NCBI RefSeq assembly: GCF_030246885.1
Contig: NZ_CP126739.1
Location: 1,736,001 to 1,800,000, forward strand
DNA length: 64,000 bases
Source of the DNA: Microbacterium sp. zg-B185
Lineage (GTDB): Bacteria; Actinomycetota; Actinomycetes; Actinomycetales; Microbacteriaceae
Direction of reading: 5' to 3'
The notes below the pieces were generated by a model that was given only the letters and a program-made list of their open reading frames with translations, did not search any database and was not told where the DNA came from. The position numbers and the translations under genes are program-made. Shown here one piece after another: positions 1-9,761 of this stretch. The number at the start of each line of letters is the position of its first letter. Position 1 is the first letter of the stretch.

Positions 1-1656
1 GTACGAGCGGATGGCGATCGCATCCTTGCCGTCGACGGAGACCAGGCCGGGACGCTTGACGACCACGCCGGTGCCGAGGATCGCCGACTGCGGCAGGAAC
101 ACCACGGGGGTGTCGAACAGCGCGCCGCGCGAGCCCGTGTTCGTCAGCGTGAACGTCCCGCCGGCGAGCTCGTCGGGCTTGAGCTTGTTGCTGCGCGTGC
201 GGGCGGCCAGGTCGGCGATCTCGTGCGCGATCTGGGCGATGTTCTTGGATGCCGCATCCCGCAGGACCGGTGTCAGCAGTCCACGCTCGGTGTCGACCGC
301 GATCGAGAGGTTCTCGGACGGCGGGTAGACGATCTGATCGCCGTCCACCGTTGCGTTGACGACGGGGTTCGCCTGGAGCGCTTCGGCCGCAGCCAACGCG
401 AAGAAGGGCAGGAACGAGAGCTTGTCGCCGGTCTTGGCCTGGAAGTCCGCCTTGACGGCGTCACGCAGGGAGGCGAGCTTCGTGACGTCCACCTCCACGA
501 CGGTCGTCAGCTGCGCGGTGGACTGCATCGACGCCACGGCGCGCTCGGCGAGCACCTTGCGCAGACGCGACATCGGCTGAGTCGTGCCGCGGAGCGGCGA
601 GATCTCGACGGTGGCCGGGGCCGGGGCCGGGGCCGAGGGCGCCGGCGCCGCAGCCGCGGGGGCAGCCGCGGTCTCGGCGGCCTTGAGCACGTCTTCCTTG
701 CGGATGCGTCCGCCGACGCCGGTGCCGGTGACCGTGGAAAGATCGACGCCCTGCTGCTGGGCCAGTCGGCGAACGAGTGGCGTGACGTAAGCCGTCACGT
801 CCGAGTCGTCCGCGGCAGCCGGTGCGGATACCGCCGGTGCGGCTGCCGGCGGCTCAGGGGCAGGGGCTGTCGGTGCGGCTGCGGGCGCCGCCGGGGCAGG
901 CGCTGCCGGTGCAGGGGCGGGCGCTGCCGGTGCCGGTGCCGGGGCAGGCGCTGCCTGTGCAGGGGCAGGAGCCTCAGCCGGCGCGGGAGTCTCAGCCGGC
1001 GCGGGCGCGACCTCTTCGGCCGCGGGTGCGCTGTCGCCGATGCGGGCGAGCGGCGAACCGACGGCCACCGTCTCGTCCTCCTGCACCAGGATCTCCTGGA
1101 GGACTCCGGCGTACGGTGAGGGGATCTCGGTGTCGACCTTGTCGGTGGAGATCTCCAGAAGAGCCTCGTCCACCGCGACACTGTCACCGACGTTCTTCAG
1201 CCACCGCGTCACGGTGCCTTCGGTCACGCTTTCGCCGAGCTCGGGCAGTACCACGTCCTTGCCTCCCGCGGCAGGCGCGGCTGCTGCGGCCGCGGGGGGA
1301 GCTTCGGCATCGGCAGCGGCAGCGGGAGCGTCGGCGGCCGGAGCGGCCGCGGGTGCAGCAGCCGGCTCGGCAGGCTGTTCGGCGTCCGCCGGGGTGGCGT
1401 CCGGTGCGGGCGCGGACCCGGGCTCGCCGATCTTGGCCAGGATGGCGCCGACCTCGACGGTCTCGTCCTCCTGCACCAGGATCTCTTCGATCACACCGCT
1501 GACCGGGGAGGGGATCTCGGTGTCGACCTTGTCGGTCGAGATCTCCAGCAGTCCCTCGTCCGCCTCGACGGTGTCGCCGACGTTCTTGAGCCAGCGGGTG
1601 ACCGTTCCCTCGGTGACGCTCTCGCCGAGCGCGGGGAGGACGACGGAAGTGCTCAT
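1..1656 (-). CDS. sucB: Dihydrolipoamide acyltransferase (E2 of 2-oxo acid dehydrogenase), 3' end cut by window edge
   Basis: Transfers acyl groups from E1 to CoA through swinging lipoyl arms. The 552 visible codons show two lipoyl domains (about residues 1-78 and 131-208), each with the STDKVDTE lipoylation motif (Lys43 and Lys173). Long Ala/Pro linkers follow, then a peripheral-subunit-binding domain (about 290-325), then the start of the catalytic acyltransferase domain. The catalytic His motif lies beyond the edge. The ATG at 1656 has an AAGGAGT ribosome site. lpdA (E3) lies just upstream in the same direction, so E2 and E3 form one unit. In actinobacteria this E2 often serves both pyruvate and 2-oxoglutarate complexes, so the substrate cannot be fixed from sequence. 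Confidence 0.95.
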   Translation of the reverse strand, partial: MSTSVVLPALGESVTEGTVTRWLKNVGDTVEADEGLLEISTDKVDTEIPSPVSGVIEEILVQEDETVEVGAILAKIGEPGSAPAPDATPADAEQPAEPAAAPAAAPAADAPAAAADAEAPPAAAAAAPAAGGKDVVLPELGESVTEGTVTRWLKNVGDSVAVDEALLEISTDKVDTEIPSPYAGVLQEILVQEDETVAVGSPLARIGDSAPAAEEVAPAPAETPAPAEAPAPAQAAPAPAPAPAAPAPAPAAPAPAAPAAAPTAPAPEPPAAAPAVSAPAAADDSDVTAYVTPLVRRLAQQQGVDLSTVTGTGVGGRIRKEDVLKAAETAAAPAAAAPAPSAPAPAPATVEISPLRGTTQPMSRLRKVLAERAVASMQSTAQLTTVVEVDVTKLASLRDAVKADFQAKTGDKLSFLPFFALAAAEALQANPVVNATVDGDQIVYPPSENLSIAVDTERGLLTPVLRDAASKNIAQIAHEIADLAARTRSNKLKPDELAGGTFTLTNTGSRGALFDTPVVFLPQSAILGTGVVVKRPGLVSVDGKDAIAIRSY

Positions 1657-1729
1657 GTGCAGGACTCCTTCAGAATGCCGATGTCGTTCCTAGCTTAGTG
1701 ATGCGGTGGTGTGCTCGCGCCGCGAGCGG

Positions 1730-3103
1730 TCAGAGCGCGTGCAGGGGCTTGCCGGCCAGGGCGAGGAACGCCTCGCCGAGGGCCTCGCTCTGGGTCGGAT
1801 GCGCGTGGATGAACGGCGCGATGTCTTCGGGGTGCGCCTCCCAGCCGACGGCCAGCTGCCCCTCGGTGATGAGCTCGCCGACCCGGTCGCCCACCAGGTG
1901 GACGCCGATCACGGGCCCGTCCTTGCGCCGGACCACCTTGACCAGCCCGGCCGTGCCGAGGATCTCGCTCTTGCCGTTGCCGGCCAGGTTGTACTCGTAG
2001 GAGACGATCCCCTCCGCGCCGTCGGCGGCCACGGCCTGAGCCTCGGTGAGGCCGACCGAGGCGACTTCGGGGTGGCTGTAGGTGACCTTGGGGATCTGTG
2101 TGTCCGGAACCAGGACCGGGTGCAGCCCCGCGATCTCCTCGGCCACGAAGATGCCCTGCTGGAATCCGCGATGGGCCAGTTGCAGCCCGGGGACGATGTC
2201 GCCGACGGCCCACACGTGCTCGGCGCCGGTGCGGAGTCGCTCATCGGTCGTGACGTAGCCGCGATCGAGCACGACGCCGCTTTCCTCGTAGCCGAGCCCG
2301 GCCGTCACCGGCCCGCGGCCGACGGCGACGAGCAGATAGTCCGCGTCGAAGGACGTGCCGTCCTCGAGCGTCACGGTCACGGCATCGTCGGTCTGCGTCG
2401 CACCGGCGAAGCGCACGCCCAGCGAGGAGGCGATGCCGCGCTTGCGGAAGGCGCGCTCCAGCGCCTTGCTCATTGCGACGTCCTCGTTCGGGACGAGGTG
2501 ATCCAGCGCCTCGACGATCGTCACCTCGGCACCGAACGAGCGCCAGACACTGGCGAATTCGACGCCGATGACGCCACCACCGAGGATGATGACGCGCTCG
2601 GGGATCTCGCGCAGCTCCAGCGCCTGCTCACTCGCGAGGATCCGGCCGCCGATCTGCAGGCCGGGCAGCGTGCGGCTGTAGGACCCGGTGGCGAGCACCA
2701 CTTCGGTGCCGCGGTAGAGGTCGTCTCCGACCCGGACGGCGGGTCCGGGCTCGAGGTGCCCCTCACCGGCCACGACGGTGATGCCGCGCGCCGTGACCAG
2801 ACCCTGCAGCCCCTTGTACTTCTTCGCGACGATCCCTTCCCGGTAGGCCCGCACTCCGTCGGCGTCGATGCCCTCCAAAGAGGCGCGGATGCCCATGCTC
2901 CAGGCATCGCGGGTCACGTCGGCGACCTCAGCCGCGTGAAGCAGAGCCTTCGTCGGGATGCAGCCGCGATGCAGGCAGGTGCCGCCCACTTTGTCCTTCT
3001 CGACGAGCGCGACCGACTTGCCCAGCTCGGCGGCACGCAGCGCAGCCGCGTAGCCGCCGCTGCCGCCACCGAGGACGACGATGTCGAAGCGGTGCTCGGT
3101 CAT
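1730..3103 (-). CDS. lpdA: Dihydrolipoyl dehydrogenase (E3)
   Basis: A 457-residue flavoprotein that reoxidises dihydrolipoamide with NAD+. The FAD dinucleotide fold GGGSGG is at residues 12-17, and the redox disulfide is Cys43/Cys48 in GGTCLHRGC. A second nucleotide-binding GGG motif sits mid-protein, and the C-terminal HAHPTQSE segment carries the catalytic His-Glu pair. Its ATG overlaps the TGA of pepA (ATGA at 3100-3103), so translation is probably coupled. sucB follows after about 73 bases. Length and motifs are standard for E3. Confidence 0.97.
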   Translation of the reverse strand: MTEHRFDIVVLGGGSGGYAAALRAAELGKSVALVEKDKVGGTCLHRGCIPTKALLHAAEVADVTRDAWSMGIRASLEGIDADGVRAYREGIVAKKYKGLQGLVTARGITVVAGEGHLEPGPAVRVGDDLYRGTEVVLATGSYSRTLPGLQIGGRILASEQALELREIPERVIILGGGVIGVEFASVWRSFGAEVTIVEALDHLVPNEDVAMSKALERAFRKRGIASSLGVRFAGATQTDDAVTVTLEDGTSFDADYLLVAVGRGPVTAGLGYEESGVVLDRGYVTTDERLRTGAEHVWAVGDIVPGLQLAHRGFQQGIFVAEEIAGLHPVLVPDTQIPKVTYSHPEVASVGLTEAQAVAADGAEGIVSYEYNLAGNGKSEILGTAGLVKVVRRKDGPVIGVHLVGDRVGELITEGQLAVGWEAHPEDIAPFIHAHPTQSEALGEAFLALAGKPLHAL

Positions 3104-4578
3104 CGCGCCTCCTCACCGGCGATGAAGCGGATCAGCGAGCGCACGGTCGCTCCGGTCGGTCCCTTGTCGGTGAAGCCGTAGCCGCTGCCCTTGTTCATCC
3201 CGACACCGGCGATGTCCAGATGCACCCACGGGATGCGCGCGGCATCCGCGTCGTCCGAGACGCGGCCGACGAAATGTCTCAGGAACAGTCCGGCGAACAA
3301 CGATCCGCCCGCCGGGTCTCCGATCTTGGCGTTCTGCAGATCCGCGATGGGGGAGTCCAGCTCATCGACCATGTGCGCCGGGAGCGGCAGCTGCCAAGCC
3401 AGCTCGCCGGCCTGCTCGGCTGCCGAGAGGTAGGCCGCGACAGCGGCATCCTCGCCCATCACGCCGGTATGCCGGGTGCCGAGGGCGGTCGTGATCGCAC
3501 CGGTGAGGGTGGCGACGTCGACGATGACGTCGGGGTGCTCGCGGCTGGCGGCGGCGAGCCCGTCGGCGAGGACGAGACGCCCCTCCGCGTCGGTGTTGAG
3601 CACCTCGACGGTTGTGCCGTCCAGCATCCGCAGAACATCGCCCGGGCGGGTGGCCCGGCCGGAGGGCATGTTGTCCGCGATGCACAGCCATGCGGTGACG
3701 TGTACCGGCAGCCCCAGAGTGGCCACGGCCCGCAGGACGCCCAAAGCCGTGGCGGCGCCGCACATGTCGTATTTCATACCCACCATGGACGCCGCCGGCT
3801 TCAGCGACAGCCCGCCGGTGTCGAACGTGATGCCCTTGCCGACGAGAGCGACATGCCGCGACGCGCCGGCCGGCGCGTAGTCCAGGCGCACCAGACGCGG
3901 CGGGCGGTCCGATCCCTGTCCGACACCCAGGATGCCGCCGTAGCCGCCGTCGCGCAGCGCCGTCTCGTCGAGAATCTCCACGCTGACCGGCAGATCCGCC
4001 ACTGCCGCGGTCGCGCGGTCGGCGAAGTCGGCGGGTCCGAGCCATTCGGCCGGGATGGAGACGAGGTCCTTCACCAGCGCCACCGCATCGGCGGCCGCCG
4101 CGATCGCAGCCAGTTCGCCATCTGCCGCGGCTGCCGCACCGTGTACCACGACGCGTGCCGCGCGCGGTTTGGGCGCCTCGGACTTGTAGCCCTCGAACCG
4201 GTAGCCGCCGAGCGAGGCGCCCTCGGCCGCTGCGCGCCAGAGGTCCGCACCGTCGGCGAGGACGGCGACGCTGACCGTGTCGAAGCCGGTGAGGGTGCGG
4301 ATGCCGGTGCCCACGGCGTCCCGGACCGCCGCCGCGTCCGGCTTCGCGCCGATCCCGACCACGGAAAGCGGAAGTGCTGTGCTCTCCGGCGCGTAGACGC
4401 GCTGGTAGGAGGATGCCGCGCCGGTGAAGCCGACCGCGGCCAGTGCCGCTGCGAGCCCGGGCCAGTCCTCCAGCTGGGGGCCTGCGTCGGAGTCCAGGGC
4501 AGGAAGCGCCAGCAGGATGGCGTCCGCCGGGGACTCTCGGATCGGATCGGTGCTGAATTCGAGGTCAGGGAACGACAT
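3100..4578 (-). CDS. pepA: Leucyl aminopeptidase (M17 family)
   Basis: A cytosolic metallo-aminopeptidase of 492 residues for peptide turnover. The family signature NTDAEGRLVLADG starts at Asn328 and the metal and catalytic Lys248 lies in GKGITFDTGG. The frame stays open to 4674, but that would run into the divergent PAC2 gene. The ATG at 4578 has AGGA eight bases upstream and begins at the usual family start, so it was chosen; ATG 4587 is possible. The gene overlaps lpdA by four bases. Confidence 0.93.
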   Translation of the reverse strand: MSFPDLEFSTDPIRESPADAILLALPALDSDAGPQLEDWPGLAAALAAVGFTGAASSYQRVYAPESTALPLSVVGIGAKPDAAAVRDAVGTGIRTLTGFDTVSVAVLADGADLWRAAAEGASLGGYRFEGYKSEAPKPRAARVVVHGAAAAADGELAAIAAAADAVALVKDLVSIPAEWLGPADFADRATAAVADLPVSVEILDETALRDGGYGGILGVGQGSDRPPRLVRLDYAPAGASRHVALVGKGITFDTGGLSLKPAASMVGMKYDMCGAATALGVLRAVATLGLPVHVTAWLCIADNMPSGRATRPGDVLRMLDGTTVEVLNTDAEGRLVLADGLAAASREHPDVIVDVATLTGAITTALGTRHTGVMGEDAAVAAYLSAAEQAGELAWQLPLPAHMVDELDSPIADLQNAKIGDPAGGSLFAGLFLRHFVGRVSDDADAARIPWVHLDIAGVGMNKGSGYGFTDKGPTGATVRSLIRFIAGEEAR

Positions 4579-4660
4579 GGACTCCATCCTAGGTTCGGCC
4601 CCTGTCGCTCTGTTCGCTCTGAGCGGGATGCGCGTGGCCCGCGCCACGGGGCGTGGCTCG

Positions 4661-4666
4661 TAGCAT
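4661..4666 (+). promoter_or_regulatory. Candidate -10 element (TAGCAT) for a leaderless PAC2 transcript
   Basis: TAGCAT is followed by six bases and then the ATG of the PAC2 gene, with no ribosome site between. This is the TAnnnT-N6-start layout seen at many genes of this window. No -35 hexamer is evident. Confidence 0.5.
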
Positions 4667-4672
4667 GGGTGC

Positions 4673-5596
4673 ATGGCTCAATCCGCTCCGCTCTACGAGC
4701 GCGTGGCATCCGCTCCGCCGATTCCACGAGGGCTGCCGCTCGTGATCGCGCTCACGGGTTTCACCGACGCCGGCAGCGCGGTCAGCCGCATGGTCGATTA
4801 CTTCCGCGACGACCTGGAGCCCACGCCGTTGGCCGTCTTCTCCAATGACGTGCTCCTGGACTACCGTGCGCGACGCCCGCTGATCTCCTTCGACCAGGAC
4901 CACCTCACCGATTACCGGCCGCCGCGGCTGGAGCTCTCGTTCGCACACGACTCGCTCGGTCAGCCCTTCCTGACCCTCGCCGGCTACGAACCCGACTTCG
5001 CGTGGGACTCGTTCACCGACGCCGTGCTCGACTTCGCCGCGGCGTACGACGTGAAGTCCGTGACATGGGTGCACGCGATCCCCATGCCCGTCCCGCACAC
5101 CCGGCCGATCGGGACCACCGTCAGCGGAACCCGCAGCGAGCTCACCGAGGCGCATTCGGTCTGGCAGCCGCACACCCAGGTGCCGGCCACGGCGGGGCAT
5201 CTCCTCGAGTACCGATTCGCGGAGGTAGGCGCCCTGGTCGCCGGCTTCGTGCTGCTCGTGCCCCACTATCTCGGCGACACCGAGTACCCGGCGGCCGCCC
5301 TCGCTGGACTGGACAGCCTCACCGTCGCGACGGGGCTCGTCTTCGCCGGCGACGACCTGCGTGAAGAGAACCGGGACTACCTGGCCAAGGTGGACGAGCA
5401 GGTCGCCGGCAGCGATGAGCTCTCGCGCATGGTGCAGGGACTCGAGGAGCGCTACGACTCGTACATGGCCGGCTCGACGCTCGCATCGCCGATGATCCAC
5501 ACCGGCGATCTGCCCAGCGCCGACGAATTGGCGGCAGAGCTGGAGAGGTTCCTCGCGACCCGGCCTTCCGGTGACGACGAGAAGCGCGGAGCCTGA
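4673..5596 (+). CDS. PAC2 family protein
   Basis: A 307-residue protein of the PAC2 (proteasome assembly chaperone 2-like) family, widespread in actinobacteria and of unproven function. The N-terminal half shows the family pattern IALTGFTDAGSAVSRM, followed by the WVHAIPMPVPHTRP segment, which lies at the family's usual internal position. The C-terminal part is polar and helical. No signal peptide is visible, so it is probably cytosolic. It is divergent from pepA and stands alone before the sigA promoter region. The start at 4673 is preceded by TAGCAT rather than a Shine-Dalgarno sequence, suggesting a leaderless message. Confidence 0.85.
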   Translation: MAQSAPLYERVASAPPIPRGLPLVIALTGFTDAGSAVSRMVDYFRDDLEPTPLAVFSNDVLLDYRARRPLISFDQDHLTDYRPPRLELSFAHDSLGQPFLTLAGYEPDFAWDSFTDAVLDFAAAYDVKSVTWVHAIPMPVPHTRPIGTTVSGTRSELTEAHSVWQPHTQVPATAGHLLEYRFAEVGALVAGFVLLVPHYLGDTEYPAAALAGLDSLTVATGLVFAGDDLREENRDYLAKVDEQVAGSDELSRMVQGLEERYDSYMAGSTLASPMIHTGDLPSADELAAELERFLATRPSGDDEKRGA

Positions 5597-5739
5597 GCCG
5601 GGCGGAATGCGCACGGCGCCCAGCGCGTTGTATCCGCAGTGTCGGTCGCATCGTCGGATGTGTTCGAGGGATGTGCGACAATAGATGACCTGGCCCGTTG
5701 TCAACCAGCTCCGTGAGGCAATCTCTGCAGAGTTGGGAC

Positions 5740-5768
5740 TTGACAAGGGTCTTACTAGTGTCCGAAAT
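5740..5768 (+). promoter_or_regulatory. Candidate sigA promoter region (TTGACA -35)
   Basis: In the 219-base gap before sigA, a consensus TTGACA lies at 5740-5745. Seventeen bases downstream the -10 position reads CGAAAT, a poor match. Another possible -10 (GACAAT) lies near 5678. The site is plausible but the exact promoter is not settled. Confidence 0.35.
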
Positions 5769-5815
5769 CTACCGGGGGACCGACGACACACGTTCCCGCT
5801 GGTGAAAGGCGAACC

Positions 5816-7275
<1,460 letters not shown>

Positions 7276-7276
<1 letters not shown>

Positions 7277-7971
7277 TGGCAGAGGCCAACGCGGGAAAGG
7301 CGCTCAGCGTCGAGATCGACGGCACCTCCTACGCGCGCATCCCCATCCGGACGCGCGTGGTCATGCCGGGAGACGACTTGGACGCCTTCATCCGCGAGTA
7401 CGCGGCCGACATCGTGCAGCCCGGTGATCTGTTCTTCGTGACGGAGAAGATCGTGGCCATCACGCAGGGACGCTCCTACCCGCTCGAGGACATCCAGCCG
7501 CGGCGTCTGGCGCTGTTCCTGTCGAAGTACGTCACGCGCACGCCCTACGGCATCGGTCTCGGCATGCCCGAGACGATGGAGATGGCCCTTCGCGAGTGCG
7601 GAACCCCGCGCATTCTGTTCGCCGCGGCCGTCTCTGCCATCACCAAGGCGCTCGGGCGCAAGGGCGACTTCTACCGCATCGCCGGGGACAAGGCCCGCGC
7701 GATCGACGGTCCCACCAGCGGCACCATCCCCCCGTACAACAGGGCGGTCGTGCTGGGTCCCGAGCGTCCGCGCGCGGTCGCCCAGCATCTGAAGGATCTC
7801 CTCGGCGGCGTCCCCGAGGTGGCGGTCGTGGACATCAACGACCTCGGCGGCAACATCCTCGGCTCTACGCTGGACAGGGCCGGCGAACGGCGCCTGGTCG
7901 AGATCCTGAAGGACAACCCGCTCGGTCAGGGCCACCAGTCCACGCCGCTGGGTGTGGTCCGCGCCGCCTAG
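7276..7971 (+). CDS. Coenzyme F420-0:L-glutamate ligase-like (CofE-fold) protein
   Basis: A 231-residue protein resembling the CofE family, which joins glutamate to the F420 lactyl tail by GTP-dependent amide formation. The family-like stretches are MPGDDL near residue 33, then GDLFFVTEKIVAITQGR and later GDFYRIAGDKARAIDGP. No other F420 gene is in the window, so a true F420 role is unproven. A different amide-ligase or regulatory role is possible. The ATG overlaps the sigA TGA by one base, and the stop codon shares the CTAG at 7968-7971 with the convergent ATP-grasp gene. Confidence 0.7.
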
Positions 7972-8990
7972 AAGCCGATCGCGGCGCGATACCGCGGCTT
8001 GTGGCCGGTGCGGATGCCGGTGACACTGGGTTTGTTCTCGTAGACGCCGGCGCCCCAGTTGCCCTCCACGAGCACGGGCCCTTCGGGTGTGACCACGACG
8101 TCCCAGCCGACGTACTGCACCTGGGGCACCACGCGGGCCACGCGGTCGATGAACGCGCGCACCTGTTCCATCATGGGCAGCTGGAACTGATCGATGACGA
8201 ACCCGGAGTCGGGGTGGGCGGCGTAGACGTGTCCATGGGAGTCGTATCCCGGCCCGACAGCGCGGCCGTCGTCGTCGAGCATCGTGTAGAAGCCGCCGAA
8301 GGTCATCTGATCACTCACGGCACCGCGTCCGAACTTCTGCGCCATCGCCAGGATGTGCGTCTTCTCGCCGTCGAAGAACGCGGTGATGCGGGTGGTGTTG
8401 ACCGTCCCAGGACACACCGCGGCCAGGGCGGCATGCTGCTGGATCACCTCTTCGACCAGCAGCTCGCCGCGCGCGAGCAGGCCACGGTGGAAAGCCGCCC
8501 AGTCCTCGATCTCGGCGGCGTGGTAGCGGTGCACACCGGTCCCGGCCTGTCCGACCGGCTCCTTCGTCACGATGGTGCCCAGGCGCTCCGTGAACGCGCG
8601 GACCCGTTCGGCGTTGTCCTCCTCGACGACCATCCACTCCCGATGCAGGTACTCGCTGAAGACACGGTCGAATTCGATCTTGTCCTGGAAGATGTGCCGG
8701 AACGCCGGATCGTCGTACTTCTGCGAGAGCTGGTTGGACACCGGGTGCGTCATGTAGGTCGCGCGCTCCGCGCGGCTGAGGGCGGCGAAGTCGTAGTCGA
8801 TGTAGTCCTGGAACCCCACGTTGCGCAGGCCGGCCTGCCAGAGCATGTCGACGACGATCGCGGGGGTCCATTTGCCGTGCTGGGCGGAGGCTTCCTTCGC
8901 ACGGTCCAGAACGGAGCCGACGTCGATGCGGCGTGCGCGGCCGGCGAGATAGCGAAGGCGGGGCGCGAGGCCGAGGCCTGGAGAGGGCAT
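7968..8990 (-). CDS. ATP-grasp family protein (sugar-transfer-associated type)
   Basis: A 340-residue ATP-grasp ligase-like protein. The fold is suggested by the nucleotide-binding strands around GTIVTKEPVGQAGTGVHRY and ELLVEEVIQQH. The C-terminal segment GWDVVVTPEGPVLVEGNW matches the metal-binding Glu/Asn end of ATP-grasp domains (the VEGN motif). Such enzymes form amide or ester bonds with an acyl phosphate intermediate; the substrate is unknown. It is convergent with the CofE-like gene and divergent from the racemase pair, starting only 45 bases from it. An involvement with D-amino acids or the cell wall is inference from position only. Confidence 0.75.
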   Translation of the reverse strand: MPSPGLGLAPRLRYLAGRARRIDVGSVLDRAKEASAQHGKWTPAIVVDMLWQAGLRNVGFQDYIDYDFAALSRAERATYMTHPVSNQLSQKYDDPAFRHIFQDKIEFDRVFSEYLHREWMVVEEDNAERVRAFTERLGTIVTKEPVGQAGTGVHRYHAAEIEDWAAFHRGLLARGELLVEEVIQQHAALAAVCPGTVNTTRITAFFDGEKTHILAMAQKFGRGAVSDQMTFGGFYTMLDDDGRAVGPGYDSHGHVYAAHPDSGFVIDQFQLPMMEQVRAFIDRVARVVPQVQYVGWDVVVTPEGPVLVEGNWGAGVYENKPSVTGIRTGHKPRYRAAIGF

Positions 8991-9022
8991 GCGTGCTCCG
9001 GGGTGGGGGACAGGACCCCGGA

Positions 9023-9028
9023 TAGTCT
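9023..9028 (+). promoter_or_regulatory. Candidate -10 element (TAGTCT) for the racemase pair
   Basis: TAGTCT is followed by seven bases and the GTG start at 9036, with no ribosome site, which fits a leaderless transcript. The 45-base spacer to the ATP-grasp gene must hold promoters for both directions. Confidence 0.5.
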
Positions 9029-9035
9029 AGATGGC

Positions 9036-9761
9036 GTGACCTTCGGCATCCCTGGACGCGCGTCGTCCGACGCGGGCACGGGTGCGCGCACCGCCCCGGT
9101 GGCGCGGATATCCCGCGGCGCGGTGGAGCGGAATCTGCGCGCGGTCCTGGCCAGTGGGCGTGGCGGCGTCATCGACCTGCGGGCGGATGCGTGGGGCCAC
9201 GGCGTGGACGTGGTCGCGCCGATCGCACTGCGAGCGGGCGCCGCCGCTCTTCTGGTCGACGACGTCGCCGCGCCGGACCTGGACGGCGTCATCGACGCTG
9301 CGCGCCGGCTTGACAGCGGCGTGGCCACCGCGCCGGAGGCGGTGTACGGGCTGACTCCCGGCTTCACACCGGTGCTGAGCCTGAGCGGGTGGGTGCTGAG
9401 CCTGAAGCGCCTCCGCGCGGGCGAGGGCGTCTCCTACGGCTTCACCCATCGTGCGATCGCGGACACCACGGTCGCGCTGGTCACCGGCGGCTACGCGCAG
9501 GGGATCGTGCGCGCCCTCGGCAATGCGGCCTCGGTTGTGATCGCCGGAGAGCGGCATCCGATCGTCGGTCGGGTGGCGATGGATGTCTGCGTGGTGGACG
9601 TCGGGTCGGCGCGGGTTCGCCGGGGCGATGAGGTCCTGTTCTTCGGCGACCCCGCCGACGGCGCGCCGGCTCTGACGGAATGGACGGCGGCGACCGGGCT
9701 GAGCGCGGCCGAACTCGTCACCGCTGTCGGCCTGCGCGCCGGACGGGAGTACACGCCGTGA
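9036..9761 (+). CDS. Short alanine-racemase-like subunit keeping the catalytic Tyr domain but lacking the PLP Lys
   Basis: A 241-residue protein, against about 370 for normal alanine racemase. Residues 22-75 match the first part of the PLP barrel, but the lysine motif reads LRADAWGHG, so Arg49 replaces the PLP-binding Lys. The middle of the barrel, which carries the usual Arg136, His166 and Arg219 (Geobacillus numbering), is missing. The C-terminal domain is intact: GVSYGFTH carries Tyr134 (catalytic Tyr265 equivalent), GGYAQG carries Tyr153 (Tyr284 equivalent) and GRVAMD carries Met181 (Met312 equivalent). The GTG at 9036 is the only plausible in-frame start. Its stop overlaps the next racemase gene by four bases. 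Alone it should be inactive; it may pair with that product. Confidence 0.85.
   Translation: MTFGIPGRASSDAGTGARTAPVARISRGAVERNLRAVLASGRGGVIDLRADAWGHGVDVVAPIALRAGAAALLVDDVAAPDLDGVIDAARRLDSGVATAPEAVYGLTPGFTPVLSLSGWVLSLKRLRAGEGVSYGFTHRAIADTTVALVTGGYAQGIVRALGNAASVVIAGERHPIVGRVAMDVCVVDVGSARVRRGDEVLFFGDPADGAPALTEWTAATGLSAAELVTAVGLRAGREYTP

Noticed and set aside
223..1119. Plus-strand open frame of 298 codons, rich in Arg and Gly
   Set aside because: It is the mirror of the Ala/Pro linkers of sucB on the other strand; no family resemblance and no ribosome site.
4589..5791. Minus-strand open frame of 400 codons opposite the PAC2 gene
   Set aside because: Shadow frame with Arg/Gly/Val bias; it would also cover the pepA start region.
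7596..9035. Upstream extension of the first racemase frame
   Set aside because: It runs antisense through the ATP-grasp gene and has no racemase similarity; the real start is the GTG at 9036.
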